Shown here: positions 52,751-60,671 of the stretch, piece after piece
Position numbering within the stretch: the stretch's first letter is position 1
Layout: each line of letters starts with the position of its first letter
Assembly: GCF_024168825.1 (NCBI RefSeq)
Contig: NZ_JALJWH010000001.1
Span: 496,001 to 560,000, forward strand
DNA length: 64,000 nucleotides
From: Paenarthrobacter sp. A20
Lineage (GTDB): Bacteria > Actinomycetota > Actinomycetes > Actinomycetales > Micrococcaceae
Reading direction: 5' to 3'
Program-made: the position numbers and the translations under genes
Notes under the pieces: model-generated
The model's input: only the letters and a program-made list of their open reading frames with translations
The model's database searches: none
What the model was told of the DNA's origin: nothing

Positions 52751-53716
52751 TTAGCGTCCGATCCCCCGCCGCCTGCCCAGCGCAAGCTTGAGCCGCTGCT
52801 CAACTTCCCACGGACGGCTGAGGTGATCCCACTCAATGCGGACAATCTGCCACCCCATTGCTTCGAGCGCCTTCTCCCTGCGACGTTCCTCGAAAATGAC
52901 CTCGTCCGTGGGCGCGAACTCAAAATATTTGGCGCGGCCGTCGAACTCAAGGATGACCTTCTGTTCCGACCAGCCGAAATCTCCCCTGAACCTGCCAATG
53001 GGCGTCGCCACGTCAAGCTGAAGCCCGGCGGCAGGAATTCCGAGTTTGGCCAGCAGCAGGCGTGTGCGTGTCTCGCCTGTTGATTCGGAGCGCTTGTCCA
53101 TCGCGGCGAGGACACGACGCAGCCTCCGGGCGCCGCGGGTGATCCTGCCGGTGTCCAAGTAGTCCTGCAGGATCCGCGGATCAGCCCCACGCCGGAGCGC
53201 TTGGTCCGCGATGACCACGGCCTTTTCGAAGTCCAGCGTCCGCGCACAATCAACCACTGTGCGTTCCAGACTGGTGGCCTTGGCCGATGATCCCCACGGT
53301 GTCCGTGTTTCCGAGATTTCGGAGCGTTCCAGCTGCCCGCCGTGGGCTATGACATCCGCGCCGGAACTCGCCTGCGCCGGAGAAAAAGGAGTGGTGACAT
53401 GCACGTGTGGCCCGCCCTCCCAATCTGAGAATCCGTGGAGTCGGGCCGCACTCACATGGCTGTAGACGGCCTGGCCGGCGGGGTTGCTGCAGTGGTGCGC
53501 CTGAATGCGGAGCAGCTCCTGGTCCCAGGGTTTTCGGCGGCGCCAATCAGCTGCCCGGACGTAGGCGCCCCGCCTCAATCTCAGAAGCCTCCCGGAGCGT
53601 ACGCCCGCCGTCAGGACCCGGTCGCCCAGCCCACTCCCCAGAAGCTCCGGAGTGGAGGCAACGGACGTCTCCGGCCAATGTGCGGTGATGAGGGCATCGA
53701 GTTTTCTTGGGTTCAT
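52751..53716 (-). CDS. AbiEi-type wing domain protein fused to DUF559 (Vsr-like) nuclease domain
   Basis: This 321-residue protein starts with a winged-helix region as in AbiEi antitoxins (VRSGRLLRLRRGAYVRAADW). The middle segment contains AHGGQLERSEISETR and KATSLERTVVDCARTLDFEK, a helical region seen in the same family. The C-terminus is of the DUF559/Vsr type: VILEFDGRAKYFEFAPTDEV, then EERRREKALEAMGWQIVRIE, with the Asp and Glu/Lys of a PD-(D/E)xK-like core. No AbiEii toxin is adjacent. The start at 53716 (MNPRKLDALI) is preferred; an ATG at 53752 is an alternative. Role unknown. Confidence 0.8.
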   Translation of the reverse strand: MNPRKLDALITAHWPETSVASTPELLGSGLGDRVLTAGVRSGRLLRLRRGAYVRAADWRRRKPWDQELLRIQAHHCSNPAGQAVYSHVSAARLHGFSDWEGGPHVHVTTPFSPAQASSGADVIAHGGQLERSEISETRTPWGSSAKATSLERTVVDCARTLDFEKAVVIADQALRRGADPRILQDYLDTGRITRGARRLRRVLAAMDKRSESTGETRTRLLLAKLGIPAAGLQLDVATPIGRFRGDFGWSEQKVILEFDGRAKYFEFAPTDEVIFEERRREKALEAMGWQIVRIEWDHLSRPWEVEQRLKLALGRRRGIGR

Positions 53717-53845
53717 GGACCCATGCTTGGCCGAACCCAGGCCCGAGGCCATCGAGCTTTGGCCTTATGTGGACAACAACGTTGATAAACCGCTTCTCCA
53801 TGGCGGGGCGGCAACGATTTAGCGGTTTGGCAACGTGCTTGTGAC

Positions 53846-54688
53846 CTACGGCTTGCCAGGAACGTCGGGAACGACGTGCGTGGGAACAGGAACGGGAATC
53901 TCCGACGGGCGGATCTTTGAGGGATCGATCGTCGGCGTATCGATGGCTGGTGGCGTCACAGGTACCACTGGGGGCGTGGGAATGACTCTCTTGCCGGGTT
54001 CATCGTGCTGCGGACCCTTGGGTGCTTGCGATGGTGCCGCCCCGCCCGGCTGCGGAACGCGATCAAGGGCGCCCGGCGTCGAAGGTGCTGGACCGGGCTG
54101 GTTCCGGACCGGGGGTGCAGGCGTTTCATCGGCAGGTGGTGCGGGTGCCGGACCAACAGGACCGCCCTGCTGCGGAGCATTTCCGGAGCCGGGCGCCAAC
54201 TGCGAGACAACGGATCCGATGGCTGCGCCCAAATGCTGGAAGGCACCCGGAATCCCGCCTTCGGACGCGGCCGCCGCAGTGGCACCTCCGGCCAAGGACA
54301 CCACCACGGCCAGGCCCGCGATGGCGGTGCGACGCTTCTTCCGTCGCCGCGCTGCGATTTCGTCGACGGCTGCCAGTTCGTCGACAACTGCCGGCCCACC
54401 CACAGGGGCTTGGGCTTCGGCCAGGTCAGCCGTGGCGAGTACCGCCGTCGATGCGCCGGACGGCGCGACCAGGGCCTCCGCCGTCGTGGTCTGTTGGGTG
54501 ACTGCAGCGGGGCCGCCGACCATCAGGGCGCGGACTGCGTCGGACGGCAACGGGGCAGTGCTGGCCAGTGAGCGGAGCTCCAGGAGTTCGGTGCGGAGAT
54601 CGGCGTCGCCATCGAGGCGTGATTCGGCCAGCAGGCGGTCGATTGCCAGCTCGTTGTGGCGTCCGCGTGACGGAAGGTGTTCGCTCAT
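53846..54688 (-). CDS. Probable membrane anti-sigma-type protein
   Basis: This is a 280-residue protein. The cytosolic part (1-115) is helical at the start (IDRLLAESRLDGDADLRTEL). A membrane helix at about 122-143 (TAIAGLAVVVSLAGGATAAA) follows an RRRKKRR anchor. The outer part is Pro-rich (PAPAPPADETPAPPV), like a wall-spanning linker. It overlaps the ECF sigma gene by four bases, so the pair is translationally coupled, as are most sigma/anti-sigma pairs. It has no classical zinc HxxxCxxC motif, so the assignment rests on context. Confidence 0.7.
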   Translation of the reverse strand: MSEHLPSRGRHNELAIDRLLAESRLDGDADLRTELLELRSLASTAPLPSDAVRALMVGGPAAVTQQTTTAEALVAPSGASTAVLATADLAEAQAPVGGPAVVDELAAVDEIAARRRKKRRTAIAGLAVVVSLAGGATAAAASEGGIPGAFQHLGAAIGSVVSQLAPGSGNAPQQGGPVGPAPAPPADETPAPPVRNQPGPAPSTPGALDRVPQPGGAAPSQAPKGPQHDEPGKRVIPTPPVVPVTPPAIDTPTIDPSKIRPSEIPVPVPTHVVPDVPGKP

Positions 54689-55224
54689 GATGTGCCATTC
54701 GTTCGTAGTGCACGCTTCTTCAGTGCGCTCAATGCCCTGCGCTGCAACTGCTTCACGGCGCCTTGGGACTTGCCCATGATGCCCGCTGTTTCTTCCACGG
54801 AAAGGTCGGCAACAACGCGTAAAGCCAGGACCTCCCGGTAGTCGTCCGTGAGGTCATCCAACAATTCGGTGACACCCACACCGAAGGCACGTCCGAAAGC
54901 CTCGTCTTCCGCCGACGACGCTCGCCGTGAGTCCAGTTCCGACTCGTAGGGCGTGGAATCGGGTGTCCGTTCGCGTTTGCGGTAGTGGTCCACCATCCGG
55001 GCATGGGCGATGGAGAACAACAACGTTTTGGCACCCTGAAGTCCGCCATGGAGGGCTTCGAGCCTTGGATACAGGGCAAGGAACACGTCCTGAGTGACGG
55101 CTTCGGGGTCGTCCACGCCGCGTGCCCGGAGGTAGCCAAAGACAGGTCCGGCGAAGCTGTTGTAGGCAGCAGTGAACAGCAGCGCGGGGTCGTCACGATC
55201 CGCCTGCACATATTCATCCGCCAT
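54685..55224 (-). CDS. ECF-type RNA polymerase sigma factor
   Basis: This 179-residue sigma-70 protein has region 2 (LLFTAAYNSFAGPVFGYLRA, then AVTQDVFLALYPRLEALHG and AHARMVDHYRKRERT) and region 4 (LDDLTDDYREVLALRVVADL, SVEETAGIMGKSQGAVKQLQ, RRALSALKK). It would direct transcription of a stress or cell-envelope regulon. The ATG at 55224 is preferred (MADEYVQADRD); the open frame could begin 33 bases earlier. The next gene, overlapping by four bases, is the probable anti-sigma protein. Confidence 0.93.
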   Translation of the reverse strand: MADEYVQADRDDPALLFTAAYNSFAGPVFGYLRARGVDDPEAVTQDVFLALYPRLEALHGGLQGAKTLLFSIAHARMVDHYRKRERTPDSTPYESELDSRRASSAEDEAFGRAFGVGVTELLDDLTDDYREVLALRVVADLSVEETAGIMGKSQGAVKQLQRRALSALKKRALRTNGTS

Positions 55225-55266
55225 GGGGTCAAGCACCCGTGGACGCCTCCATTCCACGTTACGAAA

Positions 55267-55300
55267 GCGGGGCTCCTTGTCCTAAGCCAAGGAGCCCCGC
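55267..55300. terminator. Terminator hairpin upstream of sigma factor gene
   Basis: A 13-bp stem, GCGGGGCTCCTTG with CAAGGAGCCCCGC, on an eight-base loop lies 25 bases past the stop of the minus-strand Pro/Ala-repeat gene and ends its transcript before the sigma gene. Confidence 0.75.
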
Positions 55301-55324
55301 CCTTAAACCGTAGCTGCTGCGCGC

Positions 55325-56035
55325 TTAGCCGACAGAATCGAGGGGTGCTCCCGGAGCGGCCGGAACGTCCGCGGGAACGTGCGACGGCAACGAAGGAACG
55401 GCAGGCGTCGCCGGGACAGCGGGCGTCGCGGGCACAGCGGGCACAGCAGGCGTCGCGGGCACCGCAGGAACGGCCGGCTTTGCCGGAAGTTCAGGCGTTA
55501 CTGCGGCATCGACGTCGGTTTCCGCCTTGGCCGAAGAGTCCGTCTTCGCACCGGCAGCCTTACCGGCATCAACCACTGCCTCGCAGTGCGCTTCCACCTC
55601 TGCTTCGCCACCGGCGGCGATGGTCAGGGATTCGAAGCCGGGGGCCTTGGAGTCGGACTTCAGGCCACCGTTCAGGAAGGCGGTGCAAAGGCCGAAAGCC
55701 TCCGGGGAAGTGGCATCTTTGGCTGCGGCCCCCGCGTCGGACACAGCCTCGGCAGCCTTCGCCTGGCCGGCGTCGGCGGCGTGGGCAGCCTTTGCCTGCG
55801 CAGTCTCGACGGCGTCAGTCGCCTTGGTGTTGGCGGTCTTGGCGGCTTCGGCTGCTTCAGCGGCCTTCCCGTCGAGCGGAGCCGGTGCACCAACGAGGTT
55901 GTGTGCAGTCTGCTGGAACTCGGTGGGAAGTGCGCCATTGAAGGCAGCGACGCCGGTTCCGCCGGCTGCTACGGCTCCGGCAGCCAGGACGCCGGCGGCG
56001 ACTTTGCTGGTGGCAAGGACAGTGAAAAAGGACAT
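55325..56035 (-). CDS. Pro/Ala-repeat protein with N-terminal membrane segment
   Basis: This is a 236-residue protein. The N-terminus has a hydrophobic segment (VLATSKVAAGVLAAGAVAAG). Next comes an Ala/Lys helical region (AAEAAKTANTKATDAVETAQ) that looks like a coiled coil. A short Cys-containing segment follows (AFGLCTAFLNGG and EAHCEAVVDA). The C-terminus is a run of PAVPAVPAT-type repeats. GGAGGG lies six bases before the ATG at 56035. It neighbours the ECF sigma gene on the same strand, separated by a terminator, and may be a target of that sigma. I do not recognise the family. Confidence 0.65.
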   Translation of the reverse strand: MSFFTVLATSKVAAGVLAAGAVAAGGTGVAAFNGALPTEFQQTAHNLVGAPAPLDGKAAEAAEAAKTANTKATDAVETAQAKAAHAADAGQAKAAEAVSDAGAAAKDATSPEAFGLCTAFLNGGLKSDSKAPGFESLTIAAGGEAEVEAHCEAVVDAGKAAGAKTDSSAKAETDVDAAVTPELPAKPAVPAVPATPAVPAVPATPAVPATPAVPSLPSHVPADVPAAPGAPLDSVG

Positions 56036-56313
56036 GAAACCCTCCGACAAACGATTTGGGGATTGCCCCGGCAGCGGTTGGGTCGCTGCCGGATGATCAG
56101 CGTGCGGACGTGGCCCGCACTCCCCTTACATCGTTCGCGGCACCGGTGAGGTTACGCTTTGTCCGAAATTACTTCCGCGGAGTGCTGTCAGGCCCTTTGT
56201 GCACAGCGGCTAGATGTCCCCATGGCCGGGTTCGCTGCCGCCAACTATGCTCAGGGAATGCCTGGCGCCGTTGGCCCACTGGCTATTTGCACGTCACTAC
56301 GTTCAGGGGATAC
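56036..56313. other. Divergent promoter region
   Basis: This gap of just under 300 bp separates the Pro/Ala-repeat gene and the WXG100-headed gene. It should hold two promoters facing apart. I see no clear palindrome or RNA element here. Confidence 0.4.
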
Positions 56314-56347
56314 GTAATGGGACAGGGTTCGTAATGGGACAGGGATT
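56314..56347 (+). repeat. 17-bp tandem duplication spanning the start codon
   Basis: GTAATGGGACAGGG plus three bases is repeated twice (56314-56330 and 56331-56347, 15 of 17 bases the same). Each copy holds an ATG with AGGG before it. The first ATG (56317) opens a five-codon frame whose TAA (56332-56334) overlaps the second ATG as TAATG. Confidence 0.8.
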
Positions 56348-57545
56348 GGTGGGCGCGGACGTCGGAGACCTCCGGCGGTTGTCGGCCGTGATGGACGCTG
56401 AGGCTGAAAAGATCGCCGATCTCAGGCGCCAGCTCAACGGATTGATCCAGAATGGCAGCTACTGGCGTGGAAACGATGCAGACCAGTTTCGCAGCGCTTG
56501 GCACAGCGACCTCCAAGGCCGGTTGGGAGCGGCAGCTGCATGCTTGAAGACCAACGCCCGCGCCTTGAAGCTCAATGCCGAGCAGCAGGAGCAAGCGTCT
56601 CTGGGCGGATCGGGTGGACCTGGAGGTTCCAAGGGCGGACCGGGCCCGGGAGTCGGCAAAAGCCCAGAGGGAATGCCCGGATTCACTTTTGGTCCAACCA
56701 CCTACGGTCCGGTGACGGTTGAGGGCGACGGGTCCTTGGTGGCTGAGGTCAATGGCGAGGCGCGCGGATCAGTCGGTCCTGATGGAGCGGCTTTTGAGGC
56801 CTCCGTTGACGGCAAGATCGGGGCCGAGATGACCTGGACTGCCACGTCCGGATTCGGCCCCGTCACGACCACCACTACCAACGAAACGTTCTCTGGAGCC
56901 CGTGGGGACGGGAAGATCGATGCCCGGGTTCCCTTCGGGTTGGGACTCCCGAGCCTCCAGGCCAACGGTGAAGTCTTCGTAGGCGTGGAGAACACCACCA
57001 CAACCAAGAGCGAATTCTTTGACGGGTGGGCAACCAACACATCGACCGTCCGGGGCATGACCGGGGCGGAAGCAGGGATCCACGCGAGCGCGGACACCCC
57101 CTTCCTGTTCGGTGCAGGCGGCGAAGCGTTTGCGGGCCAAAAGGTCACCTTCGGCAACGAAACGGAGTTCGCGGGAGGCTTGTTCAGCATTGGACAAGGA
57201 GCGGAGTTGCGCGGAGGAGCTTGGGCCAGCGCCGGCGAAGGCGAGGTCAGCGTCAAAAACGATGACGTCACCGGCAAAGTAGCCGGTGCCGGAGCTGGTG
57301 CGGAACTGACCGCCTCCCAGTACATTGAAGTGCTGGGCCAAAAGCTGTCTACGTCAGAAACTGTCGCCGCTGGCGCGGGCGAAGGCTACTTCTTCAACGC
57401 GTCAATGGACGAGGACGGCTTCACCTTGGGTGTGGGCGCGAAAATTACGGCGGAACTTGGACTCGGCGCCGGAGGCCAAATCACGATCAGTCCCTCCGGA
57501 TTCGTGGATTCCGTGACCGGGTTCGTCGATTTCCTCAACAAATAG
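56334..57545 (+). CDS. WXG100-headed glycine-rich protein (putative type VII substrate)
   Basis: This 403-residue protein has no signal peptide. Residues 1-90 are helical, with the WXG-type turn SYWRGNDADQF (Trp44) between two helices, as in WXG100/LXG N-terminal domains that guide type VII secretion. A Gly/Pro linker (90-115) follows. The rest (115-403) is Gly-, Thr- and Ala-rich and beta-like, with repeated segments (GSLVAEVNGEARGSVGPDG, AGGEAFAGQKVTFGNET, GAGAGAELTAS). The C-terminus is not a recognisable nuclease or toxin. The start 56334 is one of two ATGs in a duplication. A cytosolic LpqN/DcrB-like gene follows after 34 bases. No EccC-type ATPase is in the window. Confidence 0.75.
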   Translation: MGQGLVGADVGDLRRLSAVMDAEAEKIADLRRQLNGLIQNGSYWRGNDADQFRSAWHSDLQGRLGAAAACLKTNARALKLNAEQQEQASLGGSGGPGGSKGGPGPGVGKSPEGMPGFTFGPTTYGPVTVEGDGSLVAEVNGEARGSVGPDGAAFEASVDGKIGAEMTWTATSGFGPVTTTTTNETFSGARGDGKIDARVPFGLGLPSLQANGEVFVGVENTTTTKSEFFDGWATNTSTVRGMTGAEAGIHASADTPFLFGAGGEAFAGQKVTFGNETEFAGGLFSIGQGAELRGGAWASAGEGEVSVKNDDVTGKVAGAGAGAELTASQYIEVLGQKLSTSETVAAGAGEGYFFNASMDEDGFTLGVGAKITAELGLGAGGQITISPSGFVDSVTGFVDFLNK

Positions 57546-57579
57546 CCTCCTGACCAGACACTGCTCCGAAAGGACTCCC

Positions 57580-58062
57580 ATGACATCACACCAGGTCTTC
57601 CCGTCCGACGCTTTCCCCGCCTACCCGTCCATCAAGCTCACACCGCCGGCCGGTTGGACGCAGCAAGTGGTTCCCGACGCGGTGGGGGCACTCATGGCGC
57701 CCGCCACTGCAGGAAACTACACGGCGAATGTGGTCATCTCCGTGTCGCGCCGCTTGCCGGAGTACGGCCTCCAGGACATCGCGGCCTCCGTGGACCAATT
57801 CCTGGATGCCCTGCCCGATGCTGTGCTGCTTGCCACCGAACCCGTGGTCATCAACGGCCGTGATTGGCACGTTCGCGAGGCGCGATACACACACCCGCAG
57901 GCCGGGTCCTTGGCGCAGTTCACAGCCGTCACGGTGGTCCATCACCAAACCGCCGCGGACATCGTCCAGTTGACCGGCAGTTGCCAGCCGGTTGAGGGGA
58001 ACGACGACCTCAAGGCCATCTACTCGGTCGTTGCGAGCGCGGACGTTACGCCAGCGCCCTAG
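57580..58062 (+). CDS. LpqN/DcrB-like (Mog1/PsbP fold) cytosolic protein
   Basis: This 160-residue protein has the alpha-beta pattern of the Mog1/PsbP/LpqN superfamily: SIKLTPPAGWTQQVVPDAVG, ANVVISVSRRLPEYGLQDIA, NGRDWHVREARYTHP and IVQLTGSCQPVEGNDDLKA. It has no signal peptide or lipobox, so it stays in the cytosol. In Gram-negatives the related DUF1795 Eag proteins are chaperones for type VI effectors; by position, this one could serve the WXG100-headed protein upstream. That is inference. Its 3' end overlaps the convergent oxidoreductase gene by 17 bp. Confidence 0.7.
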   Translation: MTSHQVFPSDAFPAYPSIKLTPPAGWTQQVVPDAVGALMAPATAGNYTANVVISVSRRLPEYGLQDIAASVDQFLDALPDAVLLATEPVVINGRDWHVREARYTHPQAGSLAQFTAVTVVHHQTAADIVQLTGSCQPVEGNDDLKAIYSVVASADVTPAP

Positions 58063-59092
58063 CCTGCTCAATCAGCTTCAGCACCGCAACCGAGTCAACC
58101 GGATCAACAGGTAACGGAAGAGCAGAGGCCGTGCCGCCGTCGTCGAGCTTGTCCGCCAGGATCCTGTAGAACTCGGGGTACGCCCCGCGCTCGGTGGGGA
58201 CAGCGGTGCGCCGCCCGTTGACTTCCAGCGTGCCATGGTTTTCGGCAGGCTCGACGCCGTACCCGGGGTCCGTAGGCAGCCCACCGCCCAGCACATACGG
58301 CTCCTGCGGGTCGGCACCGAACTTTACGAATCCGCCCTCGGTGCCGAGGATGCGGAAGCGCGGTCCGTGGAGGTGGCTGTTGAGGTTGATGGTGACATGG
58401 GTGACCACACCCGATTGGTGTTGCAGGACAAGGAAGACGTCGTCGTCCGCGCTTTCCTGGGGGCGGCGTCCTTGGATTTCTGCGTAGGTGACCTCGGCGG
58501 GGCCGAAGAAACGGAGAGTGAGGTCGAGGACGTGGGTGCCGAGGTCGAAGAGGACACCCCCGCCATCCTGGGTCGTGGCGCTGGCCTTCCATGCTTTGGC
58601 GATCTCCGGCGCCCATCGCTCCATGCCCACCTCAAACCGGGTCACGGTACCCAACGTCCCGGCGTCGAGCAGTTTCTGCACAGTGAGAGCGTCTGCGTCC
58701 CAGCGCCGGTTCTGGTACACCGTGAGGACGCGGCCCAGGCTCGCTGCAAGCTGGATTAATTCCTCACCTTGGGCGCTGTGCACCACGAACGGCTTGTCAA
58801 CGACGACGTCGAGCCCGGCTTCCAGCGCCGCTTTCGCCAGCGGGTAATGGGTTGCGGGCGGTGTGCCCAGGACAACGAGGTCCAGTTCGCCAGCGAGGGC
58901 CAGGATGTCCTCCGGCGTGTTGACGATCGTCGCCTGTGGGTAGCGGTCCTTGGCTTTGGATTGGCGCGATGCATCCGAAGTTGCGATGACGGCGAGCTCA
59001 TAGGCGGGATTGCTGGCGATGAAGGGCGCGTGGAATACGCTGCCCGATAGCCCGAAACCTGCTACTGCGGTACGGATCGGCGTGGAAGTCAT
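58046..59092 (-). CDS. Gfo/Idh/MocA-family oxidoreductase
   Basis: This 348-residue NAD(P)-dependent oxidoreductase has an N-terminal Rossmann motif (VAGFGLSGSVFHAPFIASNP), then VVLGTPPATHYPLAKAALEA and the catalytic Lys in VVVDKPFVVH. The C-terminal domain includes FDLGTHVLDLTLRFFGPAEV, with the conserved GTH segment. It probably oxidises a sugar or polyol; the substrate is unknown. A large palindrome sits 34 bases upstream and may be its operator. It overlaps the LpqN-like gene at the 3' end. Confidence 0.93.
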   Translation of the reverse strand: MTSTPIRTAVAGFGLSGSVFHAPFIASNPAYELAVIATSDASRQSKAKDRYPQATIVNTPEDILALAGELDLVVLGTPPATHYPLAKAALEAGLDVVVDKPFVVHSAQGEELIQLAASLGRVLTVYQNRRWDADALTVQKLLDAGTLGTVTRFEVGMERWAPEIAKAWKASATTQDGGGVLFDLGTHVLDLTLRFFGPAEVTYAEIQGRRPQESADDDVFLVLQHQSGVVTHVTINLNSHLHGPRFRILGTEGGFVKFGADPQEPYVLGGGLPTDPGYGVEPAENHGTLEVNGRRTAVPTERGAYPEFYRILADKLDDGGTASALPLPVDPVDSVAVLKLIEQARALA

Positions 59093-59125
59093 GACCCTAG
59101 GCTACCGATCCTCACACACTTAACG

Positions 59126-59179
59126 GCCCTTTCACGCCAACCCTCTATCACCGGGTGATAGAGGGTTGGGGTGAAGGGC
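59126..59179. repeat. Long palindrome upstream of oxidoreductase, next to IS element
   Basis: A perfect 15-bp stem (CCAACCCTCTATCAC with GTGATAGAGGGTTGG) closes on CGG. After one mismatch the arms extend with TTCAC/GTGAA and GCCC/GGGC. It lies 34 bases upstream of the Gfo/Idh gene and six bases outside the IS left end. The CTATCAC/GTGATAG arms recall TetR-type operators. It could also be a dispersed palindromic repeat. Confidence 0.7.
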
Positions 59180-59185
59180 GCAAAA

Positions 59186-59210
59186 TGAACTGGTCCCCGT
59201 TTGTTGGACT
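59186..59210 (+). repeat. IS3 element left terminal inverted repeat
   Basis: TGAACTGGTCCCCGTTTG then TTGGACT, read on the plus strand. It pairs with the right end, with mismatches at base 8 and in a short patch near bases 14-17. Confidence 0.85.
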
Positions 59211-59224
59211 GGCTAATTGGGATT

Positions 59225-60079
59225 TTAGGCTGCGAGGGTCTGGGCCCGGTATTGCACCGGGCTCAGGCCTTCGAGTTTGGTGGAGATCCTTTCGTTGTTA
59301 TACCAGCGGATGTACTCGTGCAGTGCTGTTGCCAAGGCGTCGGTGCTGAGGAACCGGACGTGGTGGAAGAGTTCTTCCTTGAGATGTCCGAAGAAGTTCT
59401 CCATGACGGCGTTGTCGTAGCAGTTGCCCTTGCGGGACATTGACTGGGTGGCGCCGGCTTCGGTGAGCAGCTGCCGCCAGAACACGTGCTGGTATTGGAA
59501 GCCTTGGTCCGAGTGAACCAATGGTTTTTGTCCCGGTTCCAGGCAGGTGATGGCCTGAGATAGTGAGGTGTTGGCTAGTTCCAGGTTCGGTGAGTTGCCG
59601 ATGGAATACGAAATAATTTGCCGGTCGAAAAGGTCCATGACTGGTGAGAGGTAGAGCTTCCGGTCCCCGACGCGGAACTCGGTGACATCAGTGACCCACT
59701 TCTGGTTCGGAGCGTCGGCGTCGAACTTCCGGTCCAGCACGTTCGGTGCAATCACCCCCTGCTCGCCTTGGTAGGAGTTATAGCGTTTCCGCCGCCGGAT
59801 CTTGCAGCGCAAGGCCAGGGCGCGCATCAGTTTCAGCACGGTCTTCTTCGCCACCGTCCATCCTTGCTTCGTCAGCTCGGTGTGGATTCGGCGATGTCCG
59901 TAACGGCCGTGGTTGGTCGTGAAAACCTCCGTGATGGCGCTCTTGAGTGCTTCCTGCGGGTCCGGGGACAGGAGCCGGGCCTGATGGTAGAAGAACGTCG
60001 AGCGGGCCAGGCCCGCGGCCCGCAGCAGAACCGGGAGCGGGTAATCAGCCTTGAGGGCAACGAGGGCTTGAACCTTCAC
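59225..60079 (-). CDS. IS3-family transposase OrfB (DDE integrase domain)
   Basis: This is the 284-residue catalytic part of the IS3 transposase. The rve-type domain holds the DDE triad: Asp in KWVTDVTEFRVG, Asp in LVHSDQGFQYQHVF, and Glu in NAVMENFFGHLKEELFH, followed by YIRWYNNERIS. The N-terminal helical region (LARSTFFYHQARLL) is the HTH_21 segment. It starts with GTG overlapping the OrfA stop by four bases (GTGA), suggesting coupling, whereas many IS3 elements make OrfAB by frameshift. No truncation is visible. Confidence 0.95.
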   Translation of the reverse strand: MKVQALVALKADYPLPVLLRAAGLARSTFFYHQARLLSPDPQEALKSAITEVFTTNHGRYGHRRIHTELTKQGWTVAKKTVLKLMRALALRCKIRRRKRYNSYQGEQGVIAPNVLDRKFDADAPNQKWVTDVTEFRVGDRKLYLSPVMDLFDRQIISYSIGNSPNLELANTSLSQAITCLEPGQKPLVHSDQGFQYQHVFWRQLLTEAGATQSMSRKGNCYDNAVMENFFGHLKEELFHHVRFLSTDALATALHEYIRWYNNERISTKLEGLSPVQYRAQTLAA

Positions 60080-60636
60080 CGTCGTTCCTGCGCCCTCAAG
60101 GCCCGCAATTTTCCCAAGTAGGCCACCTCTGCCCGCAACAGTTCGTTCTCCCGACGCAGTTGCTCAAGCTCCGAAACCTCCGGGGCCTGCGGCGTCGCCC
60201 CGGGCTTCACGGACAGCATCGCACCAGGCTTCCGCGACGGCAGGGCCACGGGTTCCCCAGAAGGTGCGGCCTTCGGCTTCGCTGGCGTGCCGTTGCGTTT
60301 TGGCATCAGCCCGTCTTCGCCCTCCAAGCGATACGCTCTGACCCATTTCTGCAGCAGTTGCCGTGAAGACAGGCCCGCTTCAACGGCCAGGTCGGGACCG
60401 GTTTCGCCCGCCAGGAACCGCTGCACCAAGGCCAGTTTGACCTCGAAAGAGTATGACTTCGGCGCCTTGGTCACCAAGACTCCTTCCCCATGAATCCTCC
60501 ATAACCCATACAGTCCCCTTACCGGCACCTGGGGCGCATCAAGGTACCGGGCCGCCGCCCGATAGCCAAGCCCTCTTTCAAAACACGCTACAGCCGACAC
60601 CCGCTGCACCACAGACAAAGAACTACGCGAACACAT
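60076..60636 (-). CDS. IS3-family OrfA (helix-turn-helix)
   Basis: This is the 186-residue DNA-binding part of the IS3 transposase. It contains two HTH-like segments (VACFERGLGYRAAARYLDAP and LVQRFLAGETGPDLAVEAGL), then a Pro/Lys-rich linker and a C-terminal leucine-zipper helix (ELEQLRRENELLRAEVAYLG). The size and two-HTH form match the IS150 group. It recognises the terminal repeats and dimerises. Confidence 0.93.
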   Translation of the reverse strand: MCSRSSLSVVQRVSAVACFERGLGYRAAARYLDAPQVPVRGLYGLWRIHGEGVLVTKAPKSYSFEVKLALVQRFLAGETGPDLAVEAGLSSRQLLQKWVRAYRLEGEDGLMPKRNGTPAKPKAAPSGEPVALPSRKPGAMLSVKPGATPQAPEVSELEQLRRENELLRAEVAYLGKLRALRAQERR

Positions 60637-60671
60637 AAAACTGCTCCCCTCAAATCGGAACTGAAATTCTC

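Noticed and set aside
52751..53716. Complete AbiE toxin-antitoxin system
   Set aside because: Only an AbiEi-like wing is present; the AbiEii toxin gene is absent and the rest of the protein is a nuclease-like domain.
59137..59169. Palindrome as a tetracycline operator
   Set aside because: The CTATCAC/GTGATAG arms resemble tetO, but the centre differs and there is no tet gene or adjacent TetR.
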